From assembly GCA_003131985.1 (NCBI GenBank), contig PKWH01000086.1, positions 5,131-12,711 on the forward strand: 7,581 nucleotides of DNA, written 5' to 3'. Position numbers and translations under genes: made by a program. Below the pieces are notes generated by a model, which had not been told where the DNA came from, made no database searches, and worked only from the letters and a program-made list of their open reading frames with translations. This DNA is from Acidobacteriota bacterium. GTDB taxonomy: Bacteria; Acidobacteriota; Terriglobia; Acidiferrales; UBA7541. Positions 1-5,181 of the stretch are shown here, piece by piece. Numbering within the stretch: the stretch's first letter is position 1; each line of letters starts with the position of its first letter.

Positions 1-443
1 AGCGTTCCAGACGTTTCAAACGGAACCCCGCCTTTGCTCACCAACAGGCCTTTCACCACTAACTCTTTGCCTCGAGTGCTCACACTCAGTTTCTTCAGCG
101 GCGCGCTGGGTTTCGCAAAAACATAGTCGTTCAGGTCGTTCGTCAGAGCAGTCATGCTCACCGTAATATTTGCCGAATCAACGTCGATCCCGAAAGACGT
201 CTTGTCATCAAAGACGGGTATTTGACCCGGCTGGGTCGTCAGCTTTCCGTTCAATGTGGCAATGTGCACGATGATTCTGTCCGTCAGATGGAACTCCACG
301 TTTTTCATGCCGACCCGCACGGTCGCGTTTGCCGCGGGAGGCGCGGAAGCCTGCCCAGCGCCTGCGCTTCGTATTGCGTAAAATCCGGCAACTATCGCCA
401 CAAACAAAAAACTCAGAACGGAAAGAAATGTGACTCGTCTCAA
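1..443 (-). CDS. Exported/membrane-anchored hypothetical protein, N-terminal part (runs off the left edge)
   Basis: This is a partial reading frame of 147 codons that continues past base 1. The start is TTG at 443-441, preceded on the same strand by a strong AAAGGGG ribosome-binding site (456-450). An in-frame TGA lies four codons further upstream and the first in-frame ATG is codon 45, so no other start fits well. Residues 1-4 are basic (MRRV) and residues 5-24 form a hydrophobic signal or anchor helix, followed by an Ala/Pro-rich linker (about 25-40). The rest (about 42-147) alternates short beta-strand-like segments, for example VEFHLTDRIIVHIATLNGKL and LKKLSVSTRGKELVVKGLLV. That suggests a periplasmic beta-rich domain, perhaps distantly like lipid-binding DUF2993/AsmA-type folds. 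I do not recognise a named family and no catalytic motif is visible. The function is unknown; the exported location is a well-supported inference. Confidence 0.75.
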   Translation of the reverse strand, partial: MRRVTFLSVLSFLFVAIVAGFYAIRSAGAGQASAPPAANATVRVGMKNVEFHLTDRIIVHIATLNGKLTTQPGQIPVFDDKTSFGIDVDSANITVSMTALTNDLNDYVFAKPSAPLKKLSVSTRGKELVVKGLLVSKGGVPFETSGT

Positions 444-617
444 TGGATTCCCCTTTCAGACATTCTTATCGACCGAAGATAAAAAAACTGTAACGAGCCC
501 AGCATTTGCGGATCAGCAAGATATGGCCTTCCCCGCTGACAGCGCAAAACTTAACCCTCGCATTGCCGGAGACCGGCCTCAATCGGGGGAAATCAGGATA
601 TTCAAGGAAAACAAACC

Positions 618-830
618 TTAGATTGTTGCTCTATATCCGGGGCATTGAATCACCGGCAGCGCTGGATATTTCGGGAATTTAGGATCACTCGCAGAGAGTT
701 CGCAAAGATAGAACACCGAGCCGCGATCGGACTCGATCCGCCGCGCATGCCGGCAACTGTCGCATAATCCCGCTTGATTGGACCGTTCCGATGAACGCGG
801 AACCGCGTCGTGTCTATTCGTCCCGCTCAT
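618..830 (-). CDS. Small four-cysteine, probably zinc-binding protein (70 aa)
   Basis: This is a complete 70-residue frame with ATG at 830-828 and a G-rich GGGGGA ribosome-binding site immediately upstream. The cysteines are C23-x2-C26, C43 and C63, a spacing consistent with one structural zinc site. A basic patch (R27-H28-A29-R30-R31) follows the first cysteine pair, and a conserved-looking C-terminal block reads FPKYPALPVIQCPGY (about 52-66). The first ~18 residues are polar and probably disordered. The sequence resembles short uncharacterised proteins I associate with acidobacterial and other soil-bacterial genomes; that resemblance is recollection, not a search result. No enzyme motif or membrane segment is seen. 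It could bind nucleic acid or another protein, but nothing here decides that. It is 174 bp upstream of the TTG-started gene on the same strand, too far to assume coupling, and lies divergent from the lipoprotein gene at 998. Confidence 0.72.
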   Translation of the reverse strand: MSGTNRHDAVPRSSERSNQAGLCDSCRHARRIESDRGSVFYLCELSASDPKFPKYPALPVIQCPGYRATI

Positions 831-934
831 TTCCCCCGCCGCTCACCTCGACAAACGGTCTTTCTAATGGTGTAAACCACGCCCTACCCTCATCAGTGTA
901 TTGTGGCCTATATTCGTTCTTTGTTAGCGTTTAG

Positions 935-963
935 TTGAAGGCTTGAACGGGCGCCGAAATATT
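935..963 (+). promoter_or_regulatory. Candidate sigma-70-type promoter for the gene at 998
   Basis: TTGAAG (935-940) matches the TTGACA consensus at four of six bases. It is separated by exactly 17 bp from AATATT (958-963), which matches TATAAT at four of six. Initiation near 970 would leave a leader of about 28 nt containing the GGAGG ribosome-binding site (986-990), a sensible layout for the gene cluster that begins at 998. It is weak by consensus and predicted by eye only. Confidence 0.35.
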
Positions 964-997
964 CTTCGTCGGCGTCGATCAACGTGGAGGAAATGTT

Positions 998-1441
998 GTG
1001 ACACTTCGAACGCCAAGAATCTTAGCTTCGTGCTTCCTGCTTCTCCTGGCCGGTTCAGTCAGTTGCAATCCCACTCCCACCCAGGATCAACGACAACGCG
1101 ACGAAAAGACCCGCGAAGAAGCCGCTAAAGCAACTGAGCGCATTAAGCCGGATCTAAAGGAAGCAGGCAAAGAGTTGGGTCAAGCCGCTCGCCAGACTGT
1201 CGAAGACGCAAAAGCCGCCGCCGAAGGAGTGAAAGAAGGGTGGAGCCGCGACCACGCTCACCCGCTCGCGCTGAATTCAGCATCGGAAAACGACCTAGCC
1301 GCCCTGCCCGGAATTTCACCGGCCGACGCTCGCAAGATTATTCGCGGACGTCCCTATCGCAGCAAAGATGAATTGGTGACCAAGGGAATCCTCCCCAGCG
1401 AGGAATACAGCAAGATCCGCGACTACATTTCCACTGAGTAG
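998..1441 (+). CDS. Putative lipoprotein with helical linker and C-terminal helix-hairpin-helix domain
   Basis: The product is 147 residues with a GTG start, placed by GGAGG at 986-990 (7-nt spacing); the nearby ATG and TTG triplets run straight into TGA. Residues 1-22 are a typical export signal (basic MTLRTPR, then LASCFLLLLAG) ending at C23, the likely lipidation site. The lipobox is imperfect (S-V-S-C). A better-matching LASC ends at C12 but is too close to the N-terminus for a normal signal. Residues 30-82 are rich in Ala, Lys, Glu and Arg without prolines, a long charged amphipathic helix or coiled coil. Residues 91-144 form a ComEA-like helix-hairpin-helix unit: ALNSASENDLAALPGI, then ARKIIRGRPYRSKDELVTKG. 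In cytoplasmic proteins this fold binds DNA backbone nonspecifically. In an exported protein the role is unclear: it could be a DNA-uptake-type binder or simply a scaffold. It is probably the first gene of the cluster running to nrdR. Confidence 0.85.
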   Translation: MTLRTPRILASCFLLLLAGSVSCNPTPTQDQRQRDEKTREEAAKATERIKPDLKEAGKELGQAARQTVEDAKAAAEGVKEGWSRDHAHPLALNSASENDLAALPGISPADARKIIRGRPYRSKDELVTKGILPSEEYSKIRDYISTE

Positions 1442-1496
1442 AAAATAATCCCTCAACTTGACACCCGCGAAAGCTAACTGCTACGGTGCCAAATCA

Positions 1497-2624
1497 ATGT
1501 TTCAAAAGTCACGAAAGTTCCTTTTGCTCCTGCTCGGTGTTCTGGCAGTCGGCTATTTATTTTACAAGTTCCGCAATTCGATCACGCTGGAAGGATTTCA
1601 CTGGGGGATGGTAGCGCAATCCCTTCGCGACGCCCGTCTTTCGCTGCTCGTCCTCAGCGTTTTCACGATTTATGCCTGCTTCGCAATCCGCGCCGTCCGA
1701 TGGATGCGCTTTTCGCGCACCCTCGGCCGCACAAATTTTTGGCACGTGTACAGCGCCACTCTCATGGGATTCACCTGCAGCTTTCTGCTGGGCCGAGCGG
1801 GAGAACCGATCCGTCCCGTTTTGATCGCCAAGAAAGACTCTCTTCCAATTCCCCATATGTTCGGCGTGTACGTCCTCGAGCGCGTTTTCGATATGGCCTC
1901 CGCTGCCGTGATCGCCGTGCTGGCCTTGCTCGTTTTCAGGCGCAATGGTGCGGAAAGTGGTGACCAGAGCGGTAGAATCGTGGCCCTGGCGCGCACCGGA
2001 GGAGTTTTGCTGCTTGTTTTCCTCGCTGCCGCAATTGCGTTTTTGCTGTACTTCCGGTTTCATGGCGCGGAATGGTTGGGACGAAGACTCAAGAAGTCGA
2101 GCTGGCAGCACGGATGGCGCGGCAAAATCATTACGTTGCTGGAAGGTTTCAGCGAGGGCTTACAGGGCATCCGCACCTGGAGCGATCTCTTGGTGCTCGT
2201 CGCATATTCCTGCTTGCATTGGTTTCTCGTATTGCTCGTGTACGTTTGGACCGCGCATGCATTTAGCGGAGAACCTGCGCTGGCCGCGATGACTCTATCG
2301 GGCGCGCTCGTCGTTCTCGCGTTCACGCTGGTTGGTTCGGCCGCTCAGCTTCCGGGAGTTGGAGGCGGCGCGCAGCTCGCTACATTTCTTGTTTTGACCC
2401 TCATCTTTGGAGTAGAAAAGGAGCCGGCGGCGACGGCGTCGATCATTCTCTGGCTGGTGTCGTTTGCAAGTTGCTGTCTCGTAGGCTTGCCGTTGCTCTT
2501 TAGCGAAGGGTGGTCGATGGGCGAACTCCGCCAGATGGCCAAGGCCGAAGAGCAAGCGGCCGAAGCGGTGGAATCCGCCGAGTGGTCCCGAAAAGTGGAG
2601 AGTTCGGAAGAGAGGCCGCGGTGA
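1497..2624 (+). CDS. PF03706-type integral membrane protein (lysylphosphatidylglycerol synthase TM / flippase-like)
   Basis: The product is 375 residues and very hydrophobic, with about eight membrane segments (roughly residues 8-23, 47-64, 82-98, 120-145, 162-186, 220-248, 260-285 and 310-340). It carries landmarks of the family: R-x-x-R-W near 65-69, the R100-x-G-E103 block (FLLGRAGEPIRPVLIAKK), E128-R129-x-x-D132, and a glycine-rich LPGVGGGAQL segment near the end of the membrane core. The last ~35 residues are a charged cytoplasmic-type tail. Family members include the membrane half of MprF and stand-alone YbhN/UPF0104-like proteins linked to lipid or polyprenyl-phosphate-sugar handling. 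No soluble aminoacyl-transferase domain is fused here, so MprF itself is unlikely. I chose ATG 1497; a TTG at 1458 would add 13 residues without a ribosome-binding site. It starts 55 bp after the lipoprotein gene and overlaps nrdR by four bases. The exact substrate is unknown. Confidence 0.88.
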   Translation: MFQKSRKFLLLLLGVLAVGYLFYKFRNSITLEGFHWGMVAQSLRDARLSLLVLSVFTIYACFAIRAVRWMRFSRTLGRTNFWHVYSATLMGFTCSFLLGRAGEPIRPVLIAKKDSLPIPHMFGVYVLERVFDMASAAVIAVLALLVFRRNGAESGDQSGRIVALARTGGVLLLVFLAAAIAFLLYFRFHGAEWLGRRLKKSSWQHGWRGKIITLLEGFSEGLQGIRTWSDLLVLVAYSCLHWFLVLLVYVWTAHAFSGEPALAAMTLSGALVVLAFTLVGSAAQLPGVGGGAQLATFLVLTLIFGVEKEPAATASIILWLVSFASCCLVGLPLLFSEGWSMGELRQMAKAEEQAAEAVESAEWSRKVESSEERPR

Positions 2625-3085
2625 AGTGTCCCTTTTGTTCGCATCTGGACGACAAGGTAGTGGACTCACGCGAGGCGCGCACGGGAGATCTGATTCGCCG
2701 CCGCCGCGAATGCTTGCAGTGCAATCGCCGCTTCACCACCTACGAACGTATCGATGAAATCCCCTACATGGTCATCAAGAAAGACGGCCGCCGCGAAAAA
2801 TTTGACCGCCAAAAACTCTTGCAGGGTTTGCTGAAGGCGTGCGAGAAACGGCCGGTCCCGGTGGGTAAACTTGAAACGATCGTGGACGAAGCCGAACAAT
2901 TCGTCAGCGAAGCGCCGGAACGCGAACGCACCACTACGGAAATCGGCAAGCTGATTATGGACAAGTTGAAAAAGCTGGATAAGGTCGCTTACGTGCGGTT
3001 CGCGTCCGTTTATTTGGATTTTAAAGACGTGAAAGAGTTCATGGACGAACTGAAGGGCCTCCTGAAAGACCGTGCGAAAAAGTAA
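2621..3085 (+). CDS. nrdR: Transcriptional repressor NrdR of ribonucleotide reductase genes
   Basis: The product is 154 residues (E. coli NrdR is 149). NrdR senses ATP/dATP through its ATP-cone and represses nrd operons at NrdR boxes when deoxynucleotides are plentiful. The N-terminal zinc ribbon has C3-x2-C6 and C31-x2-C34, with the family signature VVDSREARTGDLIRRRREC and RFTTYER between and after them. The ATP-cone spans about 49-139, beginning YMVIKKDGRREKFDRQKLL. The start is GTG at 2621, because every family member begins MKCPFC. The ATG at 2510 in the same frame would add 37 residues of read-through from within the upstream gene and is rejected. AGAGG at 2611-2615 is the ribosome-binding site. 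GTG overlaps the upstream TGA as GTGA, so translation is probably coupled to the membrane-protein gene. No NrdR box or nrd gene is visible in the window. Confidence 0.97.
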   Translation: MKCPFCSHLDDKVVDSREARTGDLIRRRRECLQCNRRFTTYERIDEIPYMVIKKDGRREKFDRQKLLQGLLKACEKRPVPVGKLETIVDEAEQFVSEAPERERTTTEIGKLIMDKLKKLDKVAYVRFASVYLDFKDVKEFMDELKGLLKDRAKK

Positions 3086-3087
3086 GC

Positions 3088-4029
3088 CTACCTGGCGTGC
3101 GCATGCCACACTCCTGCCGCAAACTTTTTGATTGTGTGAAATCCCAGATGTTCGTAAAGTTCGACGGCGGAAGAATTCGCGCTGGTGACCGTTAGCGAAA
3201 GCGATTCGTATTTTCGCCGCTTCAGCGCTTTGATGGAGCTTTCCATCATCAGCCGTCCGATTCCGTGGCCCTGGTAACCGGGCATCACGCAAATTTGAGT
3301 CGTATGTCCAACGCCATCTGCTACCGTGGAAGTCAGGATCATTCCCACCGGCCTGTCACCTGTCGCCGGCCGCACCAGGAAGGAAGCCTCCGGCAGAAAC
3401 TGGCCGCAACCCGGCAACAGTACGATGTTCCGAAGAAACTTCATCCCGCCGGCTTCGCTGCGATACTGATCGTTGATTTCTCCGTCCACATGATCCGCGT
3501 ACGCAAGCTGAATCAGTCTGGCCGCGGATTCGAAAGCCTTGTCAGTCCACTGCTCCAGCCGCAGGCCGCTTGAGAGCGGCTTGTTGACGAGCTGTGCTTC
3601 CGCCAGCGGCAGCAACATGAACAAGCGCGTATGCAGCTTGAAATATTGAGAAAGGAACGCCGGATCCAGTTCAGTGCCGAACGGCATCAACTGCGCTTCC
3701 ACCCTTTGCAAGCGCGGCGTGGCGCGAAGGGCGCCAACCATCTCGGTTAAAAGCAATTTCGTAATCGGTTCCTGGGATTCCCCGGGGGAAACGTACAATC
3801 CGCCAATCAATCCCTTGTGATCCTCCAAAACGTAGAATCCATAACCCGCCGGCTTGTCGTTTTCGATTGCTACGTAACCTCCCAGAGAATGCGAATCGAT
3901 GAACTTCCGAATCAGGTCCACGGACGGGCGATAATCCCAGTGCAGTTCGTCCCGCCAGTGGCGAGTCTCTTCCTGGAACAGCGGCTCCAGCTTGCGCGAC
4001 GGTATTTGGCGAAGATCCAGGATCTGCAT
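3088..4029 (-). CDS. GNAT-family N-acetyltransferase with tandem GNAT folds
   Basis: The product is 313 residues from ATG 4029. It is predicted to transfer an acetyl group from acetyl-CoA to an amine; the substrate is unknown. The C-terminal half (about 160-305) is a complete GNAT domain: motif A reads ICVMPGYQGHGIGRLMMESS with the Q-x-x-G-x-G pyrophosphate-binding signature at 253-258, and motif B reads NSSAVELYEHLGF (285-297). The N-terminal half (about 1-140) also has GNAT-like strands (GGYVAIENDKPAGYGFYVLE, then LIGGLYVSP) but no intact acetyl-CoA signature. It is therefore probably a degenerate second copy used for substrate binding or packing. An alternative ATG at 4056 would add nine residues, but it sits inside a perfect TATAAT, so 4029 is preferred even though no clear Shine-Dalgarno precedes it. 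It is convergent with nrdR, the two stop codons being only 2 bp apart. Confidence 0.85.
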   Translation of the reverse strand: MQILDLRQIPSRKLEPLFQEETRHWRDELHWDYRPSVDLIRKFIDSHSLGGYVAIENDKPAGYGFYVLEDHKGLIGGLYVSPGESQEPITKLLLTEMVGALRATPRLQRVEAQLMPFGTELDPAFLSQYFKLHTRLFMLLPLAEAQLVNKPLSSGLRLEQWTDKAFESAARLIQLAYADHVDGEINDQYRSEAGGMKFLRNIVLLPGCGQFLPEASFLVRPATGDRPVGMILTSTVADGVGHTTQICVMPGYQGHGIGRLMMESSIKALKRRKYESLSLTVTSANSSAVELYEHLGFHTIKKFAAGVWHAHAR

Positions 4030-4054
4030 GAAGTTCGTTACAAAGTCCGCCAAC

Positions 4055-4084
4055 ATTATAGCTTCGCGCGGCGCGAGAACCCAA
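4055..4084 (-). promoter_or_regulatory. Candidate promoter of the GNAT gene with a perfect -10 box
   Basis: On the minus strand a perfect TATAAT occupies 4060-4055, with a weak -35-like TTGGGT at 4084-4079 and an 18-bp spacer. Initiation about seven bases downstream would fall near 4048, giving a short leader to ATG 4029. The box overlaps the competing ATG at 4056, which could not be translated from this transcript. Confidence 0.45.
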
Positions 4085-4251
4085 ATTGTCCGTGGTTAGC
4101 GGTTGAAGTCCTTCCCAATTGCAGTGTGTCAGACGGAATGGTGCGCGGGCCGACTTGTCGGATGTGTAACAACTCAGAAATGAGGTTGCCGCGAACTGTG
4201 CTAACATCCGTGTTGCCGAGGCCCAGAACTTCTGGCGCCCGCGCCCAATGG

Positions 4252-5181
4252 ATGGCCGTCTTCTCAGAGCTCCGCTATCCCACAACGCGCCTCGCCAAGG
4301 TTCTCTCCAGCCTTCTGGCCATAATCCTTTTCGCATTCGTTTCTATTGCCACTATTTCCGGTTTCCTTCTTTATCAAATCCTGCAGACTCCGCATCCAAC
4401 CGCGGTGGTCGATTTGAATGTAATGATGGGCCATCCGACGACTATGTCTTTTCCTCTCGCCGACGGGACCTCGCGCGATGGCTGGTTTTTCCCCGGCCGG
4501 CGTGGCGCGCCTACCGTAGTTTTATGCCACGGCTATCTTTCTCAGCGTGCCGATGTCATGACGCTAGTGACGGCGCTGCAAGATAGTCAATTCAATGTCT
4601 TCCTGTTCGATTTTTCCGGTCACGGCACCAGCCCGGGCATCACCTCTCTGGGGTATCGCGAGCAGCAGGAACTTAAATCCGCGGTGCAGACTTTGTCGGC
4701 ACGCGATGACGTGGACCCGGAACATTTTGGCCTCTGGGGCGTCGACATGGGCGGATACGTCGCGTTGGAAGAGGCGAGCAGCGATCCTCGAATCTCGGCT
4801 CTGATTGTGGACGACGCCTATTCCGACCCGCGCGAAATGGTTCAAATCCAGGTGAAGCAGTCCGGCCTCGCGGTTTTGCCGTACGTGAGCCGCTTCTGTG
4901 ACTGGGGCTTTCGCTTGATGAATTATCAATTCCGGAACGAACCGCCGGTCAGCTCCCGGTTGCGTTACACAAGCGGAATTCCAAAACTCTTCATCCAATC
5001 CGACAGCCGCCCGGCGCTGGCAAGCGAGACTTTGACGCTATTCGTTCTTTCTCCCGAGCCAAAACAGGCCGTCCGCACCCGAACCAGATATTCCGAAATG
5101 ACGGACGACGACAGGAAGAATTACGAAAACATTGTCGTGAGTTTTTTTCTAACGAATATGTCGCCGACTTCGCACCACTAG
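4252..5181 (+). CDS. Membrane-anchored alpha/beta-hydrolase-fold protein with atypical catalytic site
   Basis: The product is 309 residues from ATG 4252. Residues 16-43 are one hydrophobic helix (signal anchor), so the domain from about 50 onward is probably outside the cytoplasmic membrane. The fold shows the usual landmarks: TVVLCHGY with the oxyanion H93-G94, FNVFLFDFSGHGTSPG, a nucleophile elbow FGLWGVDMGGYVAL, ISALIVDDAYSDP, and a late strand PKLFIQSDSRPAL. In ordinary esterases the elbow is G-x-S-x-G; here the central residue is Asp165. The late catalytic-His region reads RTRTRYSEMTDDDRKNYENI, and residues between about 220 and 307 contain no His. It is either a non-catalytic hydrolase-fold protein or one with unusual chemistry. 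The frame stays open upstream to 3817, but that part is antisense to the GNAT gene. ATG 4180 is a possible alternative start; no good Shine-Dalgarno precedes either. The stop TAG shares a CTAG palindrome with the next gene. Confidence 0.8.
   Translation: MAVFSELRYPTTRLAKVLSSLLAIILFAFVSIATISGFLLYQILQTPHPTAVVDLNVMMGHPTTMSFPLADGTSRDGWFFPGRRGAPTVVLCHGYLSQRADVMTLVTALQDSQFNVFLFDFSGHGTSPGITSLGYREQQELKSAVQTLSARDDVDPEHFGLWGVDMGGYVALEEASSDPRISALIVDDAYSDPREMVQIQVKQSGLAVLPYVSRFCDWGFRLMNYQFRNEPPVSSRLRYTSGIPKLFIQSDSRPALASETLTLFVLSPEPKQAVRTRTRYSEMTDDDRKNYENIVVSFFLTNMSPTSHH

Noticed and set aside
465..490. GTTACA / GATAAG pair upstream of the TTG-started minus-strand gene as a promoter
   Set aside because: Matches are weak and the spacer is 18 bp; this cannot be told from chance in an A/T-rich stretch.
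565..577. Hairpin GCCGG-AGA-CCGGC, possible terminator
   Set aside because: The stem is only 5 bp and no T-run follows on either strand.
1557..2111. 184-codon minus-strand ORF
   Set aside because: It is the shadow of the membrane-protein gene, polar and without motifs.
2510..2620. Upstream start for nrdR
   Set aside because: It lies within the membrane-protein gene; the family begins MKCPFC, matching GTG 2621.
3094..3109. Near-palindrome TGGCGTGCGCATGCCA between the nrdR and GNAT stops
   Set aside because: It has no loop or T-run and is the ordinary C-terminal coding sequence of the GNAT gene.
2666..3292. 208-codon minus-strand ORF
   Set aside because: It is the antisense shadow of nrdR running into the GNAT gene in another frame; low-complexity Phe/Ala/Arg pattern.
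3817..4251. N-terminal extension of the hydrolase frame by 145 codons
   Set aside because: It is antisense to the GNAT gene, has no recognisable domain, and the signal-anchor helix fits a start at 4252.
3671..4336. 221-codon minus-strand ORF
   Set aside because: It is out of frame with the GNAT gene, which has clear motifs and covers most of the same bases.
5142..5148. Run of seven T near the end of the hydrolase gene, possible terminator
   Set aside because: Only a 4-bp ACGA/TCGT stem precedes it and it lies inside the coding sequence.
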